DNA from: Legionella sp. 515359
GTDB taxonomy: Bacteria; Pseudomonadota; Gammaproteobacteria; Legionellales; Legionellaceae
DNA length: 64,000 bases
Assembly: GCA_025941565.1 (NCBI GenBank)
Contig: JAPCYN010000005.1
Location: 1 to 64,000 of the forward strand
Direction: 5' to 3'
Shown one piece after another: positions 31,852 through 42,042 of this stretch. Position 1 is the stretch's first letter. Every line of letters begins with the position of its first letter. The notes beneath the pieces are model-generated. The model ran no database searches, was not told the DNA's origin, and saw only the letters and a list, made by a program, of their open reading frames with translations. The translations under genes were made by a program, and so were the position numbers.

Positions 31852-32435
31852 CATCCAACAGAATTATCCTGATAAGTAAAATATTTAAGAATTTTTACTA
31901 CACGCACAACATCATTCGTTTGTCTTGCCATATTAATTACCTTTTCAGCTTGCTCTTGATGGACGTCTCCCATTAAATAAACGACTCGGTCTGAAGTAAC
32001 TACTTTGAACGCATTAGGATCAATAGAATCATCAGCAAAAATTTGGCCGCGAATTTTCGCGGTTATCCAACTATCCTGCATCGAGTTTGATTCTGCTGTA
32101 CTTACCTTTACTTGATTAAACAAACGCTTACACTCCGTCACTTTAGCGAGCCGTCGACTTAATTCCGTTTGCATTTCAAGGGTAGGAACATGGCCAGCCA
32201 CTAAAACATCACCGTTGAAAACCGCTATATCAATAACACTTTCATTATTTTTAAATGTGTTATCGACCATGATCGCATTATTTATTTTAAGGTATAAACT
32301 GTAATCATCCAGTTTTTTATACACATTATGTCTATCATAAACCATAGTAGCGCCTGTCCATAAACCGCTGATACAGCCGGATAAACACAATAGAGTAGAA
32401 GTAAGTAGTAGAGCAAAACATCCTTGTTTTAACAT
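31851..32435 (-). CDS. BON-domain outer-membrane lipoprotein (second copy, DolP paralogue)
   Basis: This 194-residue protein has a lipoprotein signal with lipobox LSGC, then two BON domains of about 60-70 residues each. The conserved DSWITAKIRGQIF and RVVYLMGDVHQEQAEKV segments parallel SQDSWITSQVR and RAVYLMGIVNDQQAALAV in the preceding gene, so the two are paralogues. DolP/YraP-type proteins bind anionic lipids at the division site and maintain outer-membrane integrity. It starts 5 bp after the dolP stop and ends the operon at the bidirectional terminator. Enterobacteria have only one such gene here, so the tandem pair is a local feature. Confidence 0.85.
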   Translation of the reverse strand: MLKQGCFALLLTSTLLCLSGCISGLWTGATMVYDRHNVYKKLDDYSLYLKINNAIMVDNTFKNNESVIDIAVFNGDVLVAGHVPTLEMQTELSRRLAKVTECKRLFNQVKVSTAESNSMQDSWITAKIRGQIFADDSIDPNAFKVVTSDRVVYLMGDVHQEQAEKVINMARQTNDVVRVVKILKYFTYQDNSVG

Positions 32436-32440
32436 TTTAT

Positions 32441-33007
32441 TTAATGAATATATTGAAAAATTTTAACCACTTTAGTCACACCATTAACTCGCCGTGCTGC
32501 ATCAACTGCAAGTGCTGCTTGCTGATCGTTAACGATACCCATGAGATAAACCGCTCTATTTTCTGTCACAATACGGATCGATCCGGACTCGAGTCCTTTT
32601 TTTGCCAGTAATCTGCTGCGAACTTGACTGGTAATCCAACTGTCTTGAGAACGTGCAGTAAGTGGTATTGGATAACCAACCGATATTTCATTATAAACCC
32701 TGTGCACACCTGGGGTACCGCGTGCGACTTTTTCCGCTAAATCACGTAAAGATGCTGTAGGTGTTTGACCTACAAGTAAGACCACGCGGTTAAAACTCGT
32801 CACCAGAATTCGTGAATCACTAAACTGGCGATTTGTAACGATTGATTTATGAATTACATGAAATAAGCGTGCATCTGCCTCCATAGTAATTACACCACGC
32901 CGATCATAAACCATTCCTGCAACCGCACCCGTTACTACGGCCGCAACACATCCTGTCAATAAGGCAGTTACTAATAGAAAAGCGATTGATTTTAATTTGA
33001 AGTTCAT
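32441..33007 (-). CDS. dolP: Dual BON-domain outer-membrane lipoprotein
   Basis: I start at the ATG 33007 (188 residues), which begins the lipoprotein signal MNFKLKSIAFLLVTALLTGC; the longer frame would bury it. Two BON domains follow. The gene directly follows diaA, exactly as yraP/dolP does in E. coli (lpoA-yraN-diaA-dolP), which supports orthology. DolP sits at midcell in the outer membrane and promotes envelope integrity and amidase control. The start lies 5 bp past the diaA stop. Confidence 0.88.
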   Translation of the reverse strand: MNFKLKSIAFLLVTALLTGCVAAVVTGAVAGMVYDRRGVITMEADARLFHVIHKSIVTNRQFSDSRILVTSFNRVVLLVGQTPTASLRDLAEKVARGTPGVHRVYNEISVGYPIPLTARSQDSWITSQVRSRLLAKKGLESGSIRIVTENRAVYLMGIVNDQQAALAVDAARRVNGVTKVVKIFQYIH

Positions 33008-33011
33008 TTTT

Positions 33012-33614
33012 TTACCCCAACACCTGACCAAACAATGATTGGTCAATTAAATCACAAAAACAATGTAAGATGAACAAGTGCATTTCTCTAATTCGCGCTG
33101 AACTATCTGAAGCAACGCGAAGTTCAATATCTTCAGGCCCTAAATGATTGGCAAGAACTCCGCCATCACGTCCGCTTAAAGCCACAGTATCCATCCCTCG
33201 CTCATTTGCAGCTTGAAGGGCATACAGCATACTGTCTGAGTTACCCGAAGTAGTTAATAAAAGTAATACATCATTTTCTTGTCCTAAAGCCTGAATTTGT
33301 CGTGCGAAAATCTGGCTGTGATGATTGTCATTCGCGGAGGAACTTAAACTGGTCGCATCCGTAGTTAAATTAATTACGGGAAGAGAGGGTCTTTCTACTT
33401 CAAATTGATTCAACATCGCGCTTGCAAAATGCATGCAATTGGCACCCGACCCTCCGTTACCGCATAATAATATCTTCCCATCGGCAAGCAAACAATTCAC
33501 TAAACGCTGTCCCGCTTTGGCGATCGAATCGGATAAAGAATCAGCAAGCGCTATTTTGGTTTCTATATTCACCCCAAACAGATGCCTTACTCGTTCTTCC
33601 ATTTGTACCATCAT
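33012..33614 (-). CDS. diaA: SIS-domain protein, DnaA initiator-associating factor / phosphoheptose isomerase family
   Basis: This 200-residue protein has a single SIS fold, with the sugar-phosphate loop CGNGGSGANCMHFASAM and LLTTSGNSDSMLYAL. DiaA and GmhA are close homologues; the position between yraN and dolP argues for DiaA, which in E. coli binds DnaA and times initiation. A role in heptose synthesis remains possible if no other GmhA exists. The start at 33614 is preceded by agagg. Confidence 0.82.
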   Translation of the reverse strand: MMVQMEERVRHLFGVNIETKIALADSLSDSIAKAGQRLVNCLLADGKILLCGNGGSGANCMHFASAMLNQFEVERPSLPVINLTTDATSLSSSANDNHHSQIFARQIQALGQENDVLLLLTTSGNSDSMLYALQAANERGMDTVALSGRDGGVLANHLGPEDIELRVASDSSARIREMHLFILHCFCDLIDQSLFGQVLG

Positions 33615-33640
33615 ATTAAACCTCTACCTCTTACTTTTTT

Positions 33641-33710
33641 GTAGCCTGGATGAAGTGGAACCCAGGTTTACTGTTCTTGTAAAATACTCTCGGGTTCCGC
33701 TTCACCCAAG
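33641..33710. repeat. REP-like inverted repeat, copy 7
   Basis: tgaagtggaaccc and gggttccgcttca match at 12 of 13 positions across about 28 bp. The unit starts with gtagcctgga and ends cttcacccaagc. It fills the yraN-diaA spacer of an otherwise tight operon. Confidence 0.65.
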
Positions 33711-33721
33711 CAACATTTTAA

Positions 33722-34081
33722 TCAATAATCCGTACCAAACGCATCCTTTATCCAATTAATGGATGCTGATTTCCCATCAATACTTACCACATCAAAACGT
33801 AAAGCAAATTGGGCATACTTCCGATGCTCCAGAATATAGTATGTAGCAGCCTTGAGTATTTTTTGTCTTTTTGCATGGGTAACACTTGCAATACCACCAC
33901 CAAATTGGGTGGATACTCGTGAACGAACCTCGATAAAAACCAACTGTTCTTTATCACGCATGATTAAATCAATTTCACCCACGCGACAATTGTAATTTTG
34001 CGTAATTAATTCAAGGCCTTGTTTTTTTAAATAGACTAAAGCTTTTTCTTCAGCGATACGGCCTTTCTCATAAGTCATCAA
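33722..34081 (-). CDS. yraN: YraN family (UPF0102) endonuclease-like protein
   Basis: The 119-residue protein has the restriction-endonuclease-like core: GRIAEEKALVYLKKQG, then CRVGEIDLIMRD and LVFIEVRSR, giving the E...D...ExK-like constellation (with R in the last place). The function of the UPF0102 family is unproven; a Holliday-junction-resolvase-like fold is known. It begins directly at the end of lpoA, implying coupled translation, in the conserved lpoA-yraN-diaA-dolP order. Confidence 0.92.
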   Translation of the reverse strand: MMTYEKGRIAEEKALVYLKKQGLELITQNYNCRVGEIDLIMRDKEQLVFIEVRSRVSTQFGGGIASVTHAKRQKILKAATYYILEHRKYAQFALRFDVVSIDGKSASINWIKDAFGTDY

Positions 34082-35905
34082 TTATGCTGTCTCACCCAGG
34101 GAATGCACAAGGCCTTGTCTAAATTGCCCCCACTCCAAAACACGTGCTACTTGTTGGGACGGCTTGAGATATAAAATCCCCTCTCCATTATGCGATTGAT
34201 CTGCCGGGAATAACATCAACTGATTCAATTGGGTCGCCAAAGTATAACTGTCCATGCCTAAAGCGTACAATCGATTGTAACTGTTAAATTGTTCTGGCCA
34301 ATTGCGGGTACCTGCCTGATGCGAAAAAACCCACGGGATATCACAGAAAATAATCCCATCAAGATCTTTATCTTTCAATGGATTAGCACTACCACCATAG
34401 ACACTGGCTGTAGCATATACTGGAACATCTCCTGCATAATAGTAATTTAACAAAGGCATAATTTGCCGCGCTTTTGACGGATAGGCTAACAAAAATATCA
34501 TATCAAAGTCTTGTCTACGGCTAATAACCGGTTGAATTTTTTGCCCTAATAGCTCCCTTAATTTTTTTTCTCGTTGCTGGCTGTTGCTGATTTGCAGAAA
34601 GTCCTTCATTTTTTTATTCAAATCATCATTGGGAGCATATGAAAAAGTATCCACAACTCGCCCACCGCTCTTTTGCCATTGTTGTGAAAACGCTTTAGTT
34701 ATCTCTTTTCCCCACTCATTTCCAGGCGCAATAATTAATGCGCGACTGTATCCTTTATTTTTTGCTCTGATTGCTACCTGCGTTGCTTCATTTGCTGGTG
34801 AAAGCCCAAATAAATAAGAATTTTCCTGGATGCTGGTGTCCGCATCGTTTAATAAGAGGGTGGGAATCGGATGGGATAATGCCGCAACCGCTGCCACCTG
34901 TGATTTGATTAAAGGTCCCACAACATAATCAGCACCCTCATTAATAGCATTTTGATACAAAGAGGCAACATCACCTTTATTGGTATCATAAGTTTTCACC
35001 TGCATGGAGGTTTCGCTGCTCTTGTATGCGGCCATAAACCCATCACGCACAGCTGTTCCTGGCCCTTGCAATGCACCACTTAAGGGCAGTAAAAGGGCTA
35101 CTTGTTTTGGTCGCGCACGCATTTTATTGGCAATCGAGTCCAGAGGACTCGGTAAAATATGATTTGCTGGATGACTGTTGTATTGAGATTGCCACTGCTC
35201 TAAAGCAGCAAGCAATGATTTTGGATTATCGCGATACTTGCGCGAAATCAATGCGAGTTGAATCCAACCCTGTAAAACAGATTGATTGGATGCTTTAGCA
35301 GCCAAAGAGTTCAATTGTGCTTGAGGTATGCGCGTTAGAGTTAACCAAAGTGTGCGCCGGTTATTGACTTGGCTCTCTTCATCTCGCAGCAAAGTCTCAA
35401 GTTTTATACGCTCATTAACAGATTCCAAGAGCTTACCTTCACCACGATAAGCTTGTGCAAAAAACTCATGAAGTTGGATTTTTTGATAAGGAGAAAATGC
35501 GTCACTTTGGGTAATACTGGCTAATTTATTCAATGCCATTTTGGGTCGATCACGAATGAGATCAATTTGGGCGAGTAAAAGATTTTTTTCATCCGCAAGT
35601 ACCGCTGTTAAGTCAGAAGTCTGTGCTAAAATAGCAGCACCTTGTCGCCATTGACCGTCTGAAATCAAACGACCTGCTGCCAGGAGTAACGATTGTTGCT
35701 TTTCGATGCCTTCTTGATTTTTAGCCTGCGCAAGGTAGCTTGCTGTAGGTTTGGAATAAGGGCTCTCTATTTTTTTCTTCTCTACTTTAAGGGCAGATAC
35801 TGGCGCTGCCATTTCTGGAGGATTCACTGCGGTAGTGCACTGGCAAAGAAAAAAAGCAGATGTCAGTAAAAAAAATGCGCGAATTTTTATTGATTTTATT
35901 AACAT
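34082..35905 (-). CDS. lpoA: Outer-membrane lipoprotein activator of PBP1A
   Basis: The 607-residue protein has an N-terminal helical TPR-like domain and a C-terminal periplasmic-binding-protein-like domain (ALLLPLSGALQGPGTAVRDGFMAA), the two-part layout of LpoA. In E. coli LpoA crosses the periplasm to stimulate the peptidoglycan synthase PBP1A. The signal ends FFLCQC, so the presumed lipidated Cys is preceded by Gln, an unusual -1 residue for a lipobox. It is divergent from rsmI with about 42 bp between them, exactly the E. coli yraL/yraM arrangement. Confidence 0.88.
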   Translation of the reverse strand: MLIKSIKIRAFFLLTSAFFLCQCTTAVNPPEMAAPVSALKVEKKKIESPYSKPTASYLAQAKNQEGIEKQQSLLLAAGRLISDGQWRQGAAILAQTSDLTAVLADEKNLLLAQIDLIRDRPKMALNKLASITQSDAFSPYQKIQLHEFFAQAYRGEGKLLESVNERIKLETLLRDEESQVNNRRTLWLTLTRIPQAQLNSLAAKASNQSVLQGWIQLALISRKYRDNPKSLLAALEQWQSQYNSHPANHILPSPLDSIANKMRARPKQVALLLPLSGALQGPGTAVRDGFMAAYKSSETSMQVKTYDTNKGDVASLYQNAINEGADYVVGPLIKSQVAAVAALSHPIPTLLLNDADTSIQENSYLFGLSPANEATQVAIRAKNKGYSRALIIAPGNEWGKEITKAFSQQWQKSGGRVVDTFSYAPNDDLNKKMKDFLQISNSQQREKKLRELLGQKIQPVISRRQDFDMIFLLAYPSKARQIMPLLNYYYAGDVPVYATASVYGGSANPLKDKDLDGIIFCDIPWVFSHQAGTRNWPEQFNSYNRLYALGMDSYTLATQLNQLMLFPADQSHNGEGILYLKPSQQVARVLEWGQFRQGLVHSLGETA

Positions 35906-35947
35906 GTTTTAAGACATTAAATGTGCAATTACGCAAGAGGATAAACC

Positions 35948-36805
35948 ATGACTAACTCACTAGCAACAGGCATAGGCACTCTCTATATCGTTGCGACTCC
36001 AATAGGAAACCGTGAGGACATTACGTTTAGAGCATTAGCAGTGCTTAAATCAGTTGATTTTATTTTAGCGGAAGATACCCGTCATTCGGTGCAGCTATTA
36101 ACTTCTTTAGGAGTTAAAAATAATCTTGAATCACTGCATGCGCATAATGAAAATGATAAAAGCAAACACATTATTGAGAAACTTTTAGCAGGAAAATCCA
36201 TAGCCTTAATCAGCGATGCCGGCACCCCATTAATTAGCGACCCTGGTTTTTTATTAGTAAAACTAGCCCGCCAACAGCAGATTCCGGTCATCCCTGTTCC
36301 AGGAGCCTGCGCATTAATTACCGCTCTTTGTGCCGCAGGCATTCCGTGTGATTCTTTTCTGTTTTTAGGATTCCTCCCCGCGAAATCGCAAGCGAGAAAA
36401 AGCAAACTGGAATCCTTGCGTACAGAGCCCCATACTTTGATTTTTTATGAATCAACTCATCGTATTCTGGAATGTCTCGATGACCTTGGTGACCTTTATG
36501 GTCAAACGTGTGAGATTGTCCTGGCAAAAGAATTAACCAAAACTTTTGAGCGCTTTATTAGTGGTAGTTTACTTGAAGTCAAAAACTGGCTTTTGTCAGA
36601 GCCAGCTCATGTAAAAGGGGAGTTTGTTCTGCTTATTCCTCCACGTCCTGCTGCTCCCGAACCGGACATCCATGAAAAACTGCTGAACGTATTGTTGGAT
36701 GAGTTGCCGTTGAAGCAGGCAGTCGCCATTGCATGTAAGCTGAGTAATGGAAGTAAAAATGAATTGTATGAAAAAGCCTTAGCAATAAAGAATAAATCCA
36801 TGTAG
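35948..36805 (+). CDS. rsmI: 16S rRNA 2'-O-ribose C1402 methyltransferase
   Basis: This SAM-dependent tetrapyrrole-methylase-fold enzyme methylates C1402 of 16S rRNA in the decoding centre. The 285-residue protein has LYIVATPIGNREDITFRA, the AEDTRHS block and SDAGTPLISDPG, all diagnostic of RsmI/YraL. An agagg ribosome site lies 7 bp before the ATG. It diverges from lpoA. Confidence 0.97.
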   Translation: MTNSLATGIGTLYIVATPIGNREDITFRALAVLKSVDFILAEDTRHSVQLLTSLGVKNNLESLHAHNENDKSKHIIEKLLAGKSIALISDAGTPLISDPGFLLVKLARQQQIPVIPVPGACALITALCAAGIPCDSFLFLGFLPAKSQARKSKLESLRTEPHTLIFYESTHRILECLDDLGDLYGQTCEIVLAKELTKTFERFISGSLLEVKNWLLSEPAHVKGEFVLLIPPRPAAPEPDIHEKLLNVLLDELPLKQAVAIACKLSNGSKNELYEKALAIKNKSM

Positions 36806-36877
36806 CCAAAGTGCGGCGATGTGGCACCACCCTTAATTGACCTCATCTTGCCTCACGCGCTTGTCCGCAGGAAGCGG

Positions 36878-36913
36878 AACCCGGGAATCAGTAAACACTG
36901 CATTTCCCGGGTT
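36878..36913. terminator. Palindromic hairpin between convergent genes (REP-like copy 8)
   Basis: aacccgggaa and ttcccgggtt form a perfect 10-bp stem with a 16-nt loop, between rsmI and the convergent 528-residue gene. The preceding cgcgcttgtccgcagga (from 36856) is the reverse of the REP-like core at 10435-10460. It likely ends both transcripts. Confidence 0.6.
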
Positions 36914-36944
36914 TACGGTCTCGCCTTCTTTCATACTGCATGAA

Positions 36945-38531
36945 TTAGCAGAAACAACAGTCTTTATCATCCAGCGGCTCATCTTCTACTACTACATTGT
37001 CTTCACTCGGTGCGTTCAATGCTAACTGAGCTTCTTTTTTACTGTTATGCTGATCATAAGCATGATAAATTTCATACCCCACATATAACACAGTTAATGC
37101 GATTGCTGCAGGCCAGCATATTGCAAAAGTTGCAATCATCAGCGTAGGCATTACGGTATTTTTTACCATGGTGAAGATAAAATCATTACGTGCCGCTTCG
37201 TACTCTTTACGTGCGGCTTCAAGATCTTTTCCTATGAGTTCTGCTTGTTCTAAACGTAAACTTTTCTCTTGGTATTTCGAATACGCGCCAGAAGAAAGAT
37301 ACATTGCTACAGCAAGAGTACACACGATGAAACACGCAACAGCTATTCCTGGACCAGTAAATAATAATGAGGCCGAAAATCCAAGCATCAATAAGGCAGC
37401 TGCCGCCGCAACAAAATAGAAGGTTCCTTCTTTGGTGCGCCAGTCAATTTCCAGTTCTTTAAGCTGATTTTGGAGCATTGCGATATGTGCAACTCTTTGT
37501 GCTTCACTCATACCCGGGAATTTTTCTGGATGCTTAAGATAATCCTCCATTTCCTGCTCGTATTGGGCCTTTTTAATCAGATATTCCTGTTTCGCCAAAT
37601 GACATTTATACAGCGTCATACAAACGTCAAAACCTAAAAAGACAGCAGTAATTGCTCCAGCTGTAGGATCGGATATGTGCGTAATGTGATTAAAATTGGT
37701 TAAGAAATTTACTGTCGCCCATACCAAGTCATTCGCAAAATTACAGTGGCGCTTATAAAGTTCAAATTTAAAACGCTCATAAGCTGTAGTTTTATCTGCT
37801 TTCTCTAGATCTGTAGGGAAAAATGTATGCCGAACCAATAAACCAAAATCGATCGCAAAACGCATTAAAAATAAGCCTACGCTAAAATAATTAAGCACTC
37901 CATTAGGCGCTTTAATAAAATCAATTATTTTATCAGCATCTGTATGCGTACCTAAAATGGCATCCAGCTTATCAAGAAGTTCCAGATCTTTTGCCAAAGT
38001 CAGGCCGGATACTAGCGTCAAGCGACAAAATACCCAGTACACACGGCATAAATTGGAATAAGCCACATAGTCGCGAATTTGGGACAAATGAAGAGGTGCA
38101 GTCAGGATATTACGAAAACCACCAAGAAAACTGTTTTTGAGCGACTCGATAAAGTCTTCTTCGGCTTTAGCATCCTCTTTTTCACCCAATAAACGTTTCT
38201 TAATTTGTGCTTTTAATTTTTTATAGTCTTCTTCTTTACTTTGCTGTGAATACGCTTTATGAAAGGCTTCTAAAAGAGTAGCGCAATAGTAGCAATACAT
38301 CCAAAAAGCTTCATTTTTTTCCTTATCTTCATCCTTTTGTTTTTGCAAAACAGCAAACATTTGGATGAATTCGGTTTCAAGTGCTTTTTGATTGTGTAAT
38401 ATAAAGGGATAACCTTTCGTGCCAGCCCGCCCTTCAATATCCTCAAAACTCTTTAATTCTTTATTCTGAAGTTGTGTAAAAAACTGGATCTTATCGCTGC
38501 TAAAAGCAGCATTTTCTTTTGAATAAGCCAT
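36945..38531 (-). CDS. 528-residue multi-span membrane protein with CaaX-like C-terminus, effector candidate
   Basis: I do not recognise this family. The first 210 residues are polar and helical, with a Lys/Glu-rich coiled-coil-like part at about 95-125. Hydrophobic stretches follow near 215-235, 290-310, a pair at about 375-425 (FYFVAAAAALLMLGF; GIAVACFIVCTLAVAMYL) and a pair near 455-485. The protein ends DKDCCFC, so the last four residues, CCFC, fit Cys-aliphatic/any-X with X = Cys. L. pneumophila AnkB ends CLVC and is farnesylated by the host. No signal peptide is seen. It sits between mnmE and rsmI, where L. pneumophila has the effector Lpg3000 in my memory of the gene order; that is a weak positional hint. 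Its gaggttgtc leader before the ATG is a fair ribosome site. Confidence 0.55.
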   Translation of the reverse strand: MAYSKENAAFSSDKIQFFTQLQNKELKSFEDIEGRAGTKGYPFILHNQKALETEFIQMFAVLQKQKDEDKEKNEAFWMYCYYCATLLEAFHKAYSQQSKEEDYKKLKAQIKKRLLGEKEDAKAEEDFIESLKNSFLGGFRNILTAPLHLSQIRDYVAYSNLCRVYWVFCRLTLVSGLTLAKDLELLDKLDAILGTHTDADKIIDFIKAPNGVLNYFSVGLFLMRFAIDFGLLVRHTFFPTDLEKADKTTAYERFKFELYKRHCNFANDLVWATVNFLTNFNHITHISDPTAGAITAVFLGFDVCMTLYKCHLAKQEYLIKKAQYEQEMEDYLKHPEKFPGMSEAQRVAHIAMLQNQLKELEIDWRTKEGTFYFVAAAAALLMLGFSASLLFTGPGIAVACFIVCTLAVAMYLSSGAYSKYQEKSLRLEQAELIGKDLEAARKEYEAARNDFIFTMVKNTVMPTLMIATFAICWPAAIALTVLYVGYEIYHAYDQHNSKKEAQLALNAPSEDNVVVEDEPLDDKDCCFC

Positions 38532-38755
38532 GACAACCTCACAAAAAATGTACAGAAAGTTTTATTTGTAAATACGTTATCATTAGCCTTTACTTTTGAC
38601 AAGATTTTTTTGTATGTTTTTTCAACACAATGTTTCAAAACGGTAAAGGGAAGTTGTAGATTTTGTAAAATTCCTTTTTACTCAAGCTGGGAATATAAGA
38701 ACTTTTAATGAAGGTGTTGGCATTTAAGGCGAGACGATCGAAAAATACCAATGCG

Positions 38756-40120
38756 TTATTTACCAATACAAAAGCTGGAAAAGATATGTCCTAATAAGTC
38801 ATCAGAACTGAATTCACCGGTGATTTCACATAAGTTTTGATGGGCGAGACGCAAATCTTCTGCTAATAACTCTCCGGCACGATGCTCGGTCAATTGTTGT
38901 TGGCCAACAGAAAGTAATTTTTTGGCTTCATCTAATGCGTGCAGATGACGTCTTCTGGCTAGAAAGTGTCCCTCATTGGGTTGATAACCGACGACTTGTT
39001 TGATTACTTGTTTCAACCCATCAATTCCCATACCTGATTTTGCGGAAAGATAAACGGTATGATCTTGTATTTGAGCGCTGCGGTCTAAAGTATCAATTTT
39101 ATTGAATACTGTAATAACAGGAACTTCTGGAGGTAAAGCGGTTTTAATTTCTGCAGTTAAAGCATGATGATGTTCCAAATCATTCACATCAACGACAAGC
39201 AACACACAATCTGCTTTCTTTAACTCTTGCCAGGCCCGTTTAATTCCTTCCTTTTCAACGACATCATCAGAATCACGTAAACCGGCAGTATCAATGATGT
39301 GCAGAGGAATATCATCAAGTAAAATATGTTCACGCATAATATCGCGAGTTGTGCCCGCAATCTCGGTTACTATTGCAACATCACGCCCAGCGAGACAGTT
39401 AATCAAGGTTGATTTGCCCGCATTCGGTCTTCCAGCAATCACTACAGATAAGCCTTCACGTAAGATTACCCCCTGATTGGCTTGCGAACGGATATCCTCT
39501 AATTCAGTTAAAATATTTTGCAACAGATGAGCCACCTTGCCATCATTAAGGAAATCTATTTCTTCTTCTGGAAAATCTATTGCTGCTTCCACATATAAAC
39601 GTAAATGAATAATTTTTTCGTTTAATAAATTGATTTTATTTGAAAATTCACCTTGCAATGATTTTAAGGCCATTCGTGCTGCAGTTTGTGAACTGGCTTG
39701 GATTAAATCCGCTATTGCCTCAGCCTGAGTTAAATCAATTTTATCATTGAGAAAAGCGCGTTCGGAGAATTCGCCAGGTCGAGCCAATCGAGCCCCTACA
39801 TGAATACATGCTTGAGTTAGCATATCGAGTACAACAGGGGATCCATGGGCTTGAATTTCAACAACATCTTCTCCAGTAAAAGAGTGGGGGGCTTTGAAAT
39901 AAATCATTATTCCCTGATCAATTAAAGTATCGAGTTGTGGTGATTGCTCTTTCTCAGAAAACGAATAAAAAGAACTAAAAGTAGCCATACGTGGTTGTAA
40001 TGTCTTATTGCCATTAAGAGATAGGGCAATGGAATATGCTTCTGGACCTGATAATCGGATGATTCCTACCCCACCTCTTCCCGGTGGGGTAGTTATAGCT
40101 ACTATAGTTTCTGTTTGCAT
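38756..40120 (-). CDS. mnmE: tRNA uridine-5-carboxymethylaminomethyl modification GTPase
   Basis: With MnmG it modifies U34 of several tRNAs. The 454-residue protein has the N-terminal folate-binding domain ([19 protein letters not shown]), a G domain with [13 protein letters not shown] and NKID, and the diagnostic C-terminus FCIGK with its conserved Cys. The start directly abuts the yidC stop. mnmG is not in the window, unlike in enterobacteria where it flanks the origin. Confidence 0.98.
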   Translation of the reverse strand: MQTETIVAITTPPGRGGVGIIRLSGPEAYSIALSLNGNKTLQPRMATFSSFYSFSEKEQSPQLDTLIDQGIMIYFKAPHSFTGEDVVEIQAHGSPVVLDMLTQACIHVGARLARPGEFSERAFLNDKIDLTQAEAIADLIQASSQTAARMALKSLQGEFSNKINLLNEKIIHLRLYVEAAIDFPEEEIDFLNDGKVAHLLQNILTELEDIRSQANQGVILREGLSVVIAGRPNAGKSTLINCLAGRDVAIVTEIAGTTRDIMREHILLDDIPLHIIDTAGLRDSDDVVEKEGIKRAWQELKKADCVLLVVDVNDLEHHHALTAEIKTALPPEVPVITVFNKIDTLDRSAQIQDHTVYLSAKSGMGIDGLKQVIKQVVGYQPNEGHFLARRRHLHALDEAKKLLSVGQQQLTEHRAGELLAEDLRLAHQNLCEITGEFSSDDLLGHIFSSFCIGK

Positions 40121-41794
40121 TTATTTGGCTGGAACAAGTTTTTTTGCTGGCTTTTCATCGGAATACTTACGAGTAATGTACCATTGTTGCAATATAGACA
40201 AGGTATTATTCACAATCCAGTACAACACCAGGCCCGCTGGAAAATTCCAAAATAAGCCTGTAAATAACACCGGCAAAAACATCATGATTTTTGCTTGCAT
40301 TGGATCAGGCGGTGCTGGATTTAACTTTTGTTGAATCAGCATCGTAGCACCCATAATTAAGGGCAACACATGATAAGGGTCAGGGGAAGCCAAGTCTTTA
40401 ATCCAGAAAATAAATGGAGCTTGTCTTAATTCAACACTTTCCAATAAAACCCAATACAGAGCAATAAATACGGGAATTTGAATCACTATAGGCAAACAGC
40501 CACCTAAAGGATTTACTTTTTCCTGCTTGTACAGCTCCATGGTTGCTTGGCTGATTTTTGCTTTATCATCACCATAACGCTCGCGTAACGCTTGTAATTT
40601 GGGTTGTAATTTACGCATGCCTGCCATTGATTTATAGCTGGTAGCAGACAAACGATAGAATGCCAATTTAATCAATACGGTAACTAAAACTATAGACCAA
40701 CCCCAATTGCCAACGAAATTATAAATTGTTTTCATCAACGAGAATAATAATGAAGATAAAAACCATAAAATTCCATAATCAACAGTAAGATCAAGCGATG
40801 GTGCAATATCTTTTAATACACTGGTGATTTCAGGACCTACATACAACCGGGAACCCACTGTTGTTTGTTCCTCAGGTTTAAGGGTAATGGGTTTGCTTAC
40901 CGCACCAATGGTATAATCATTATTCACAGCGCGTGTATAAAACTTGCTGTTCGCATTAGGTTCTGGTACCCAGGCGCTTAAAAAATAATGTTGTTGCATG
41001 GCAACCCAGCCACCTTTACTGTCCACATCCAGATTGGCTTTATTCATATCGCTAAAGCTTACTTTTTGATAGCGATGCTTCCCAGGTTCTGAATAAGAAG
41101 CACCAGTATACGAACCAACATGAAATACGCTTGATTTATCTTCTTTAGGTGAGCTACGTAACAGCTGAGTATTCAAATATCCAGTCCACTCATTACTGCC
41201 TTTATTCACAATTTTGTACTTTACATCAATAAGATAACTGCCTTTAGTAAAGGTAAATTCCTTCTTTACATCAAGTCCTTCACCATTTTTGCCACTAAGC
41301 GTTACGATTAATTGCTTCTGATCGGGACCTAATTCGTATTGTTGTTGTGGTGTTGTGAAATCAAAGGCAAGCGCTTGAACATTTTGTCCTGAGGCAACAA
41401 AAAGACTGCTGTTCGCGACATAACGCTCGTTAGGTTGATTTTGTAAAAGAAGGAACGGTTTATTCTTGTCTTCTACATTTTGCGGATAAGCAAGGAGTTG
41501 ACCTGAAACAACATCACCTTGTTGTGGATCAATAGCCACATCCAAGACATCTGTTTTAACATGAATTAGTGGTGCATTGCTGTTTTTAGTTTGTTCAGCA
41601 AGTGGATTGACAGAGGTTGATGTGGACGTATCGGCTGGAGCTACTTGAGGTAACAAAGGCTGTCCACTCGTCTCCTGAGTGCTCACATTTTCTGTGGGTA
41701 TTGGCTGAGGTGGATAGTCTATTTGCCAGGCATTCCAAAGTGATAAACTAACTAGCGCAAGCGCCATATATAATACAATACGTCGTATATCCAT
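40121..41794 (-). CDS. yidC: Membrane protein insertase
   Basis: YidC inserts proteins, including F0 c subunit, into the inner membrane alone or with SecYEG. I start at ATG 41794 (557 residues); the TTG before it overlaps the yidD stop more deeply. The protein has an N-terminal anchor, a large periplasmic domain, and the conserved five-span core with [33 protein letters not shown] and the final [13 protein letters not shown] helix. The P2 region is about 300 residues, normal for gram-negatives. The TGATG overlap with yidD indicates coupling. Confidence 0.97.
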   Translation of the reverse strand: MDIRRIVLYMALALVSLSLWNAWQIDYPPQPIPTENVSTQETSGQPLLPQVAPADTSTSTSVNPLAEQTKNSNAPLIHVKTDVLDVAIDPQQGDVVSGQLLAYPQNVEDKNKPFLLLQNQPNERYVANSSLFVASGQNVQALAFDFTTPQQQYELGPDQKQLIVTLSGKNGEGLDVKKEFTFTKGSYLIDVKYKIVNKGSNEWTGYLNTQLLRSSPKEDKSSVFHVGSYTGASYSEPGKHRYQKVSFSDMNKANLDVDSKGGWVAMQQHYFLSAWVPEPNANSKFYTRAVNNDYTIGAVSKPITLKPEEQTTVGSRLYVGPEITSVLKDIAPSLDLTVDYGILWFLSSLLFSLMKTIYNFVGNWGWSIVLVTVLIKLAFYRLSATSYKSMAGMRKLQPKLQALRERYGDDKAKISQATMELYKQEKVNPLGGCLPIVIQIPVFIALYWVLLESVELRQAPFIFWIKDLASPDPYHVLPLIMGATMLIQQKLNPAPPDPMQAKIMMFLPVLFTGLFWNFPAGLVLYWIVNNTLSILQQWYITRKYSDEKPAKKLVPAK

Positions 41795-42042
41795 CAATGA
41801 TTCTCGTTGTTGGGGAGTACCGGATCATAGCCACCACGTGACCAAGGGTGGCAACGCAATACTCTTTTTAAAGCCATCCATAAACCTTTGGTTATGCCAC
41901 ATTGTTGGATAGCGCTTTCAGCATATTGTGAACAACTTGGGTAATATCGGCAACTTGGCTTTAACAAGGGGCTAATCAAATATTTATAAAATTTGATGGG
42001 TAAACAAACTATTTTTCGTAACATGAGATTAATTTTTTCCAT
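41794..42042 (-). CDS. yidD: Membrane protein insertion efficiency factor YidD
   Basis: This 82-residue amphipathic protein helps YidC-dependent insertion. The [17 protein letters not shown] and GGYDPVLPN blocks are diagnostic. The N-terminus overlaps rnpA by 34 bases; an internal ATG at 42024 is an alternative start that would give 76 residues and a shorter overlap. Confidence 0.93.
   Translation of the reverse strand: MEKINLMLRKIVCLPIKFYKYLISPLLKPSCRYYPSCSQYAESAIQQCGITKGLWMALKRVLRCHPWSRGGYDPVLPNNENH

Noticed and set aside
33012-33614. GmhA heptose isomerase instead of DiaA
   Set aside because: The SIS fold fits both, but the yraN-diaA-dolP context favours DiaA. I kept this as an alternative.
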